Shown here: positions 15,007 to 20,908 of the stretch, in pieces
How the letters are laid out: each line of letters opens with the position of its first letter
How positions within the stretch are numbered: the stretch's first letter is position 1
From: a virus
Reading direction: 5' to 3' (one strand)
Virus record (IMG/VR): IMGVR_UViG_3300042938_001487
Coordinates: 1 to 34,213 of that record
Length of the DNA stretch: 34,213 nucleotides
Made by a program: the position numbers and the translations under genes
The notes under the pieces: model-generated
Seen by the model: the letters and a program-made list of their open reading frames with translations, nothing else
Told to the model about the DNA's origin: nothing
The model's database searches: none

Positions 15007-15381
15007 TTAGGATGTGGCTAAGCTCAGCGTTTGATCATACTGCGTGGCCGCGATTTGTGTTTTTTGGAAGTCGCTCGAGGTCGATGTTTTGGTGACCGAA
15101 TCAACCAAGATCGTGCCGTCCAGCGGGGAGCCGACTGTATTAGTCAGGCTGCTCAAAATGCCGCCCACTTGCATGGAGGTGGTGCCGATACCGGAGATCG
15201 AGATGCTGGCTTTTTTGTTGTAGCGGTGGGAGTAGACGAGTTCTCCCGACTCGTCGAAAACTTCGGCCTTGTCCGTGCTCACGTCATAAGAAAGCGACTC
15301 GACCAAGAAACCCACGGCTGTTTCTGCTTCCAGTCCGAAGGTGGGTGAAATTCCTGATGCAGCGTAAAATTTTGCAGGCAT
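15007..15381 (-). CDS. Tail tube-like protein B (124 aa)
   Basis: Starts MPAKFYAASGISPTFG. Central strand pattern EVFDESGELVYSHRYNKKAS then MQVGGILSSL and TILVDSVTKTSTSSDFQ fits a beta-sandwich tail-tube or tube-associated fold. The same layout is found in the upstream neighbour (15391-15702), so the two are likely paralogues. A strong terminator directly behind it suggests a highly made virion protein. Which of the two is the true major tail protein cannot be decided from sequence alone. Confidence 0.7.
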   Translation of the reverse strand: MPAKFYAASGISPTFGLEAETAVGFLVESLSYDVSTDKAEVFDESGELVYSHRYNKKASISISGIGTTSMQVGGILSSLTNTVGSPLDGTILVDSVTKTSTSSDFQKTQIAATQYDQTLSLATS

Positions 15382-15390
15382 AATATATGA

Positions 15391-15702
15391 TTAGTCTTTG
15401 GTTGCGGTGATGGAGAATTCGGCGAACCCGTCGATGCTCTTGGAGGTGGATACCTGATCGACTGTGAAGTTGCCGCTCACGCCAGGCATGGAGGGGAGAA
15501 CATCACCAACAGTGAGGCTGGAAGGATCGCCGACGGCAGAAATCTGCACCTCGGTTTTAAATTTGTTGTAACCAACGGCGGCGACTTCGCCGTTTGCGCC
15601 TTGGAGTTCCTGCTTGGCGCTGGTCTGTGTTTCCGTCACCGAGGTGACAATGAACGAACCAGCGTTTCCGCCGGTGATTCCGAATGTATAGGATGCGGGC
15701 AT
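15391..15702 (-). CDS. Tail tube-like protein A (103 aa)
   Basis: Starts MPASYTFGITGGNAGSF; the ATG is 15 nt after a TTTGACA heptamer. Pattern ELQGANGEVAAVGYNKFKTE, LTVGDVLPSM, FTVDQVSTSKSIDGFAE parallels protein B, including the order GE-(V/L)-Y-NK, VG-(D/G)-(V/I)-L and V-D-(Q/S)-V. Ending 9 nt before the start of protein B. Likely a tail-tube or tube-initiation protein. Confidence 0.7.
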   Translation of the reverse strand: MPASYTFGITGGNAGSFIVTSVTETQTSAKQELQGANGEVAAVGYNKFKTEVQISAVGDPSSLTVGDVLPSMPGVSGNFTVDQVSTSKSIDGFAEFSITATKD

Positions 15703-15736
15703 ATGGTGTGGGTGGCTTGTCAAATGTGGTGGAGTG

Positions 15737-16141
15737 TCAAATCGCAGTGACGACACCGAGGGTGATGGCAGCGGTTTTGACCCAGCGATCCGACTGGCGG
15801 GATTCACTGAGAGAGGAGAGCACGGCCCCGGCCAGAGTCATTCCGGCGGGAAAGGCGGCTCCGAGCGCGGTGGCGGATATCAGGCAGGAGCGAAGCGCGG
15901 AGGAGAGGCCGCTGTGAAGCTCCAGCGAACCTTCCAAAAGGCTCGGAGTAACAAGCACGACCGAGGCTGTGATTTTGTAAAGAGACAGGCCGATGACTTC
16001 GGTGGTGTCCACCCCGACGACGATGACCGGTTGGTCGTTCGGGATTTCGTCGCTCGATTGCCCGGTGTGGATGGCGATGCCGTCGAATTCCGGTAGGGAG
16101 CGGAGCCAGGAGGAGAGCGCGGTTTCGATTTCGAGATTCAT
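15737..16141 (-). CDS. Tail terminator-like protein (gpU-like by position)
   Basis: 134 aa. Begins MNLEIETALSSWLRSLPEFD and has QPVIVVGVDTTEVIGLSLYK followed by a helix-rich part and a last beta stretch. Size, alpha/beta make-up and place between the head-tail connector and tail-tube genes are those of tail terminator proteins such as lambda gpU. Family identity is inferred. ATG overlaps the stop of 16138-16461. Confidence 0.65.
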   Translation of the reverse strand: MNLEIETALSSWLRSLPEFDGIAIHTGQSSDEIPNDQPVIVVGVDTTEVIGLSLYKITASVVLVTPSLLEGSLELHSGLSSALRSCLISATALGAAFPAGMTLAGAVLSSLSESRQSDRWVKTAAITLGVVTAI

Positions 16142-16461
16142 AGAGCGGAGCCGGGCTGGACGGTGCAGGTGATTTCGGCGGGGTTGTTCAGCGCTTCGCC
16201 GACTTGGGTGACCATGTAGCTGCGCCCGTGGAAGGCGACCGGCTCGCCACGGCGGGGCGGTGTGGTGAGGTCGCTGGATTGGAAGCGGACCGTGAACTCG
16301 CCGCCTTGGCGGAGTCCGCCGCTCTCAAGGTCGAACGAGACGGCCACGGGGGAGACGCAGGCGCGGATCTCTGCCTGCCGGAATTTTACAGGGATGCCGA
16401 AGAGTTGGTTGCGGCCGGCGGCGGCAAGGCTCTCGAGGCGGGATTTTTGTTCAGGCGACAC
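16138..16461 (-). CDS. Head-tail connector-like protein (107 aa)
   Basis: GTG start at 16459-16461, 13 nt after a TTTGACA heptamer and after the capsid terminator. A helical N-terminus (SPEQKSRLESLAAAGRNQLF) precedes beta strands with RRGEPVAFHGRSYMVTQVGE, the pattern of lambda gpFII and similar head-completion proteins. It would join filled heads to tails. Assigned by gene order and fold style. Confidence 0.6.
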   Translation of the reverse strand: MSPEQKSRLESLAAAGRNQLFGIPVKFRQAEIRACVSPVAVSFDLESGGLRQGGEFTVRFQSSDLTTPPRRGEPVAFHGRSYMVTQVGEALNNPAEITCTVQPGSAL

Positions 16462-16479
16462 GACACTGGGCGCGTGTCA

Positions 16480-16516
16480 AAAGCAAAACGCCCACCGGAA
16501 TAGGTCCGATGGGCGT
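16480..16516 (-). terminator. Intrinsic terminator after the major capsid gene
   Basis: An 11-bp stem on the minus strand (ACGCCCATCGG pairing with CCGGTGGGCGT, one T-G pair, 7-nt loop) followed by TTTTGCTTTTG. It lies 39 bp after the capsid stop. It would give more capsid mRNA than connector and tail mRNA. Confidence 0.88.
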
Positions 16517-16554
16517 CTGCGGGCTGGCGCGGGGAATCGCGCTGTTAGGGATTC

Positions 16555-17403
16555 TTAGTCTGGGATGATCATAGCCATGGTGCCATCGACCAATCCTGTG
16601 GCTGCGCCGAACATGACTTCGAGCGAGGCGATGAGTGAACGGGTGCTCTTGTCGCTGTAGACGTTGTAAGCAATCGTGAGGCCGATCTGATCGAGCGTCA
16701 CAGAGTCGCTGACCATGTAGTCGTTATCCGCAAGGGCTGGCACTGCTGCGGCCATCACAAGCGCTTCAGGGCTGCATGCAAAGCCTTTGAGGCCTGCTTG
16801 ACCGCCGAACGCTGTGGCGTAGTGGACGCCGTTCTCGAAGCCATAGGCTCCATCACCGAGGTTAAGCGATGTGGTGCTGGTCGGGATGAGTTGGCTGTAG
16901 ATGACGGGCGAAACGACGAGCCCCTTGCGTGGGCTCTTGTGGACGGCTGCCCAGAGTTTGGGAAGGTCGCCAGAAGCGGCATTCACTGCACTCTCAGCGG
17001 ACTCGACAACAGCGGCGCCGAAGTTTGCAACGGTGACAGGTGCGGTAGCGAGGTTCCAGATTTTGTCGGCGATAGCGTCAACATTGACCTGGATGAGGCG
17101 CTCCAAGCGGTGTGCGCTCTGGAGGTCGCTGTAGCTCAGGCCGAAAGGCTGATACACGTGATCGAGCACGACGGATGTCTTGCCGATAGTTGTGCCGCCG
17201 ATGCTGTTGAAGCTGGACGGATTTACCACTGTCGAGGCTGTCGCGGAAGCGATAGGGACGTGGATGGTGTCTTTTGGCTTCTTGACTTCGGAAGAGAAAT
17301 CCGAGGCGAAGAGGTTAAGCGCTGCGAGGCGCTTGCTGAGGACGTTCTTGGTCTGCTGAGCGATGGAGTCAGCAACCAGTGAGCTGTCGAATGTGTTAGG
17401 CAT
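16555..17403 (-). CDS. Major capsid protein
   Basis: 282 aa. N-terminus MPNTFDSSLVADSIAQQTKN; DTIHVPIAS near 45; QPFGLSYSDLQS near 85; GLVVSPVIYSQLIP near 160; NDYMVSDSVTLDQIGLTIAYNVY near 225, ending MAMIIPD. The arrangement (N-arm, spine-like helix DLQSAHRLERLIQVNVDAI, central P-domain segment KLWAAVHKSPRKGL) fits an HK97-fold coat protein. It follows the protease/scaffold gene and precedes a strong terminator, as expected for the most abundant head protein. Start ATG lies 36 nt after the previous stop. Confidence 0.85.
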   Translation of the reverse strand: MPNTFDSSLVADSIAQQTKNVLSKRLAALNLFASDFSSEVKKPKDTIHVPIASATASTVVNPSSFNSIGGTTIGKTSVVLDHVYQPFGLSYSDLQSAHRLERLIQVNVDAIADKIWNLATAPVTVANFGAAVVESAESAVNAASGDLPKLWAAVHKSPRKGLVVSPVIYSQLIPTSTTSLNLGDGAYGFENGVHYATAFGGQAGLKGFACSPEALVMAAAVPALADNDYMVSDSVTLDQIGLTIAYNVYSDKSTRSLIASLEVMFGAATGLVDGTMAMIIPD

Positions 17404-17438
17404 GGTGGTGTTGGTTTGTTGGTTGGGTTCTCCTTGGC

Positions 17439-17918
17439 TCAGGCCTTGGAAATTTTATTGCGGTGGGCCCAGATGAGGGCTTTGTGCTTTTCAAAAAGGA
17501 TGGATGCGGCCTTGCGGTCTCCGGATTCCACAGCGGCGAGATATTCGGCAACGGGGTCAGAGGATTCGGATGCTGCATTCTCGATGAGCGGGACCACACG
17601 GGCGGGAGCGAGTCCGAGGCTGGACTCAAGGCGGGCAAGGGCGGTGCGCTCGTTGTTCAGTTGCTCGCGGATGGCGACCATTTCGGCGCGGATGGTGTCG
17701 CGCTCAGCCACAAGGGCGTTGTATTTTGAAAGGATGGAGTCGGCAGCGGCGAGGGCGACGGGCAAGGATGGCTCTTGGATCTCAGGCTGTTCAGGCTCAG
17801 CTTCTGGCTCTGGCTGCTCTTCAGGGGCGGATTCGCTCACGACGGTGGCCTCAATGGGCTCTACAGCCTCGGGCTCTTCGGCGATGATTTCGGGTGTGGA
17901 TGGATTTTCCATTTGCAT
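17439..17918 (-). CDS. Putative internal-start scaffold protein inside the protease gene
   Basis: Two close in-frame ATG codons (17916-17918 and 17910-17912; protein start MQMENPSTPEII) would give a protein of about 159 aa made only of the acidic, Glu/Pro-rich and coiled-coil C-terminal part. Lambda makes its scaffold Nu3 from the protease gene C in the same way. A TTTGACA heptamer lies 9-15 nt upstream, as before other late-gene starts. Inferred, not proven. Confidence 0.55.
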   Translation of the reverse strand: MQMENPSTPEIIAEEPEAVEPIEATVVSESAPEEQPEPEAEPEQPEIQEPSLPVALAAADSILSKYNALVAERDTIRAEMVAIREQLNNERTALARLESSLGLAPARVVPLIENAASESSDPVAEYLAAVESGDRKAASILFEKHKALIWAHRNKISKA

Positions 17919-18527
17919 TGATGGCTGTGTCAAATCAGCCGGGGCGTTGCGGAATTTTGCCAAGCGGGAAAATCTGGATGCGCTGGCAGCGATAGCCATG
18001 CCCTCGGTGATCTCGTCCACAAATCCGGCGGCTTGCGCCTGCTCGGCTGTGAACCATGTTTCGGCATCCATCCATGCCTCGATCTGGTCGGGCTCTTGGC
18101 CGGACTTGGCGGCATAAGCTTTCACCATGTTAATGCGAATCATGTCCAAAAGTTCGGCTTGCTTGCGGAGTTCGTAGGAGTCTCCAAGTGCAGAGCCCCA
18201 AGGGTTATGGATCATATAAAATCCATTGCTGGCCATTTTCACCGGTGCGCCTGCCAGGCTGATAACGGTGGCCATGCTGGCCGCAATGCCCTCGATCTGG
18301 ACTTCCACATTTCCGCGACGGCTTAACGCGGTGAAGATGGCATTCCCGTCGAAGACTTCTCCGCCTGGGGAGTGGATGCGGAGGATGATTTTGTCTTCTG
18401 CCGGGATGCTGGAAAGGTCTCGGATGAAAGACTCGGCTGAGATGCCATGCATACCGATCTCATCGAAAATGGATATTTCGGTTTGCTTGAGCGCAGGCTT
18501 GGGAGAAAGGGCATACCAGGAGTTCAC
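17439..18527 (-). CDS. ClpP/S49-type prohead protease fused to scaffold
   Basis: 362 aa; GTG start 13 nt after TTTGACA. Residues 20-190 form the protease: RIHSPGGEVFDG (oxyanion region, about 50-61), catalytic Ser84 in GIAASMATV, His107 in MIHNPWG and Asp154 in AWMDAETWF with AGFVDEI behind. Residues 200-362 are acidic and proline-rich (EEPEAVEPIEA), then coiled-coil (VAERDTIRAEMVAIREQLNN), typical for a scaffold. It would cut head proteins and itself during prohead maturation. Gene order portal-protease-capsid matches lambda. Confidence 0.9.
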   Translation of the reverse strand: MNSWYALSPKPALKQTEISIFDEIGMHGISAESFIRDLSSIPAEDKIILRIHSPGGEVFDGNAIFTALSRRGNVEVQIEGIAASMATVISLAGAPVKMASNGFYMIHNPWGSALGDSYELRKQAELLDMIRINMVKAYAAKSGQEPDQIEAWMDAETWFTAEQAQAAGFVDEITEGMAIAASASRFSRLAKFRNAPADLTQPSMQMENPSTPEIIAEEPEAVEPIEATVVSESAPEEQPEPEAEPEQPEIQEPSLPVALAAADSILSKYNALVAERDTIRAEMVAIREQLNNERTALARLESSLGLAPARVVPLIENAASESSDPVAEYLAAVESGDRKAASILFEKHKALIWAHRNKISKA

Positions 18528-18542
18528 GGCATTGGCGGCATG

Positions 18543-20012
18543 TCAAACGACAGGCGTGGTTGTGAGTTGTGTTTTTTGGTTAGGGAAAACTTGAGAGATA
18601 TCGATCCCAAGAGCTTCGCATTTTTGTTTTCTGCGAATGTATGCAGATAGTATGTCGTCCTCTTCGGCCTCGGCATCGAGGCCATGTAAATTTGCGTAGC
18701 GCTCCCACGACATGTATCCAGAGTCGAGAAGCTGAGCGTAGAGACGCCCATCGCGGCCGTTGTCGACCGTGATCTTGCGGGGGGTGACCCACTCGACGCG
18801 CCACCAATCATCCCCTGGGTAAGGTAGTCGCCCGGCTTGGATCTCTTGCCAGACCCAGAATTTCCACGCGGGAAAACAAAACTGGTCGATTACCATCTGT
18901 TGGATTCGGTCCAAAAAGTTTTGCGCGACTTCGAGGAGTGCGCGCGTCTCAGTGCCAGCAAGGCCGACGAGGAGCATGAGAGCCTCGGGCGGGACGCCGA
19001 TGGCGCGGGCGATGTCGCTGGTGTAATCGCGCATGAGCGGCTCGAAGGCAGCGCCGGGGGCTTCGTTTTTGAAGGATTGGATACTCTCGCCGGGCTTAAG
19101 GCGTGGGATGAGGGTTCCGTTGTAAAGCGTATCTGTCGTGATCTCATCGCCTGCGGCATTGGTGATCTTCCCTGCCCCGAGGCCGATCTTCATCGCCTCG
19201 TTGCTGGTGATCATATAGCCGATTTGCGACTGAGCTTTGTAGCTGCCTTTGAGATAGCTCTTGGTTTCGCTCTTATCCTGAGCGGGGATGATCGCGGAGT
19301 GTAGCCACGAGACGCCACGTGGCTGGCCGATGCGGCGGACATGGCGGATGTGCATCATGTCGTCTGCGGAAACGTCCATATATTTGCCGGCCGCACGGTC
19401 GGTGATGACTCGGTATTTGCGCGGAGCACCAAAGGAATCGAGCAGAAGCCCATCAAACGACCCTTCCCCGGAGTCGGCAGTGTTCCCCACGGATTCACCG
19501 CCGATGAAACGAAAGCGCGCGCCGTCTGTGCCTGTAACGAGCTTCTGCGCGAAGACATCGCCATCGAGGGCCACATGGCGAACGAGAAGCGATTGCGCGC
19601 TGTAGAAATTCACGGAGTCGCTGGCGTCGAAGGCCCATGCCTCGCCGCATGCCCTGTCTTCGAAATGACGCTCTGCGATGCGGTTCCATGCGGCGTCAGT
19701 GGTGCGGGCCTTGGCGACAATGCCGGTGCCTATGGCACGCTGTGCAATGTGCTCGATGACGTAGGTGACATCTGGGAAATTGTTGTAGAGCCACCGAGCC
19801 TTGCGAATAAGTTGCTCACGTGTCTGCGGGGTGACCTCGCGCCGTGGGTCAACCGTATTGAGGAAAATCAACCCTCGGTTTTGATTTTGCTCTGCGGCCT
19901 CGAAGGCGGCGGCTCTGGCGTCTGGCTTGCGCGGGCGGCCTGCACCGGGACGATTCCCGCCCCATCCGCCGCTTGATTTTTTGATTTTCGAGGACATCGT
20001 CCTCGGCGGCAT
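18543..20012 (-). CDS. Portal protein, lambda gpB family
   Basis: 489 aa from the ATG at 20010-20012, one base after the previous stop (TGACATG); a second ATG five codons on is also possible. Signature stretches are LIRKARWLYNNFPDVTYVIE near 65, FEDRACGEAWAFDASD near 115, LLVRHVALDGDVF near 140, MMHIRHVRRIGQPRGVSWL near 220, IGVPPEALMLLVG near 340 and RALLEVAQNFLDRIQQ near 358. The basic, Gly/Pro-rich N-terminus (GGNRPGAGRPRKPDARAA) is common in this family. It forms the ring through which DNA enters the head. Confidence 0.9.
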   Translation of the reverse strand: MPPRTMSSKIKKSSGGWGGNRPGAGRPRKPDARAAAFEAAEQNQNRGLIFLNTVDPRREVTPQTREQLIRKARWLYNNFPDVTYVIEHIAQRAIGTGIVAKARTTDAAWNRIAERHFEDRACGEAWAFDASDSVNFYSAQSLLVRHVALDGDVFAQKLVTGTDGARFRFIGGESVGNTADSGEGSFDGLLLDSFGAPRKYRVITDRAAGKYMDVSADDMMHIRHVRRIGQPRGVSWLHSAIIPAQDKSETKSYLKGSYKAQSQIGYMITSNEAMKIGLGAGKITNAAGDEITTDTLYNGTLIPRLKPGESIQSFKNEAPGAAFEPLMRDYTSDIARAIGVPPEALMLLVGLAGTETRALLEVAQNFLDRIQQMVIDQFCFPAWKFWVWQEIQAGRLPYPGDDWWRVEWVTPRKITVDNGRDGRLYAQLLDSGYMSWERYANLHGLDAEAEEDDILSAYIRRKQKCEALGIDISQVFPNQKTQLTTTPVV

Positions 20013-20013
20013 G

Positions 20014-20295
20014 TCAAACGGGCGAGTTGAAAGCGCCGAAGTTGACGAAGGTGCCAAGTTGGCGTCCGCCGTTGCCTTCAGCGTAAACTTCCATAATGAC
20101 GGCGAGCCGGTCGGTCTTGGTGAGAGCGCTGAGTTGCGCGGATGAAGAAGCTCCTTCACTGCCGAGGCTTGTGATGATGGTTTCCTCGATGCCACTTTCA
20201 ACGCCGGCGGCCATGGTGAGGAGTTCGGCCTTTGTTTTGCCGAGAGCCTGGAGATAAGCCTTGTAGCCTGAGCGTGCGATGTCGGAAGCGGTCAC
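20014..20295 (-). CDS. Small protein upstream of portal, gpW-like by position
   Basis: 93 aa; GTG start at 20293-20295, 13 nt after TTTGACA. Mostly helical: DIARSGYKAYLQALGKTKAE and AQLSALTKTDRLAVIMEVY. In lambda-type phages a small head-tail joining protein (gpW) is coded between terminase and portal, but sequence likeness to gpW is weak. Stop lies inside another TTTGACA. Confidence 0.55.
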   Translation of the reverse strand: MTASDIARSGYKAYLQALGKTKAELLTMAAGVESGIEETIITSLGSEGASSSAQLSALTKTDRLAVIMEVYAEGNGGRQLGTFVNFGAFNSPV

Positions 20296-20310
20296 GACCG
20301 AGGGGGTGTG

Positions 20311-20379
20311 TCAAAAGGGAAAAGCAGGGACGGTGTGCACTTCCTTTTCAAGCGTGGGCTTTCGGGAGTCTTGGGTCAT
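20311..20379 (-). CDS. Possible tiny ORF (22 aa) or remnant
   Basis: MTQDSRKPTLEKEVHTVPAF then PF and TGA. The same frame is open for 30 more codons upstream with protein-like content (RIGLSQKHTELRWDGRSF) but without ATG, GTG or TTG. Its stop lies in the TTTTGACA that precedes the GTG of the next gene by 13 nt. It may be the tail of a broken gene. Weak. Confidence 0.3.
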   Translation of the reverse strand: MTQDSRKPTLEKEVHTVPAFPF

Positions 20380-20674
20380 AAATGACCGCCCATCCCACCG
20401 GAGTTCAGTGTGCTTCTGAGAGAGGCCGATCCGGTCGTGTGTCCGCCTGCCTGCATGGTGGCGGGCAAGTCAAAGATTAGAATCCGGCGAGAAGTTCAAG
20501 CGTGGCTTGGTTTCGCGTGGCACTTTCTAAACACGTTGAAAATATAGGGCTGTTTTTTCAACAAGCCCGATGAGGTATAACTCAAAAGGTTATACTTTGT
20601 TTATGACGGATGAGGTATAAGTCATAAAAATTGACTCAGAAAATTGTGGTCGTTTTTCTCACAAAACAATCATA

Positions 20675-20690
20675 TCGGTGCGCTCACCGA
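20675..20690 (-). terminator. Weak terminator-like hairpin after terminase operon
   Basis: Perfect 6-bp inverted repeat TCGGTG/CACCGA with a 4-nt loop, starting just after the stop of 20696-20908; the transcribed strand continues TATGATTGTTTTG, a poor T-rich tail. It could end or slow the early/terminase transcript. Confidence 0.4.
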
Positions 20691-20695
20691 ATTGC

Positions 20696-20908
20696 TCAGA
20701 ACATGCCGAAGATTTTGCGCAGATCGTCCACGCTTTTTGAGTCGTTAATCGGCGCGGGGTCGTGCTCGTCTTCGCCTTCGTGAAAGGCGTAGTCCCATGT
20801 CTGGTCAAAGAGTTTCCGCAGGCCGCGCGTTGACAAAGTAACATTTCCATCTCGCTCGAATGCGGGATTCTTTGCGCAGTAGATTTTCCAAAGTTGGGAT
20901 TTTTTCAT
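20696..20908 (-). CDS. Small protein after terminase (70 aa)
   Basis: Starts MKKSQLWKIYCAKNPAFERD; the ATG overlaps the terminase stop (ATGA), fixing the start. Includes NVTLSTRGLRKLFDQTWDYAF, ends in SVDDLRKIFGMF. Pattern W-x-x-Y-C-x-x-N-P-x-F is that of a small phage accessory protein often coded beside large terminase genes; no known function. Confidence 0.7.
   Translation of the reverse strand: MKKSQLWKIYCAKNPAFERDGNVTLSTRGLRKLFDQTWDYAFHEGEDEHDPAPINDSKSVDDLRKIFGMF

Larger units (their letters stand above)
20296..20695 (-). promoter_or_regulatory. Gene-poor 400-bp segment with repeats between terminase and head genes
   Basis: The only stretch of this length without a firm gene. It holds two direct copies of GATGAGGTATAA (20569-20580 and 20609-20620), a 7-bp inverted repeat GTATAAC/GTTATAC between them (20575-20581 and 20589-20595), an 11-bp direct repeat TTCAAGCGTGG (20347-20357, 20495-20505) and hairpins. 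The 20500-20680 part is AT-rich compared with flanks. One minus frame is open from 20469 to a TGA at 20311 but has no normal start before a 22-codon ATG at 20379. Best guess: a late promoter or regulator-binding region. Confidence 0.55.

Noticed and set aside
18535-18547. TTTGACA elements as ordinary sigma-70 promoters
   Set aside because: At the sites checked there is no TATAAT-like hexamer at the right distance, and the start codon would fall in the -10 region.
20569-20620. CRISPR array or iteron origin from the GATGAGGTATAA repeats
   Set aside because: Only two exact copies plus an inverted partial; far too few for a CRISPR array and not enough for a confident iteron origin.
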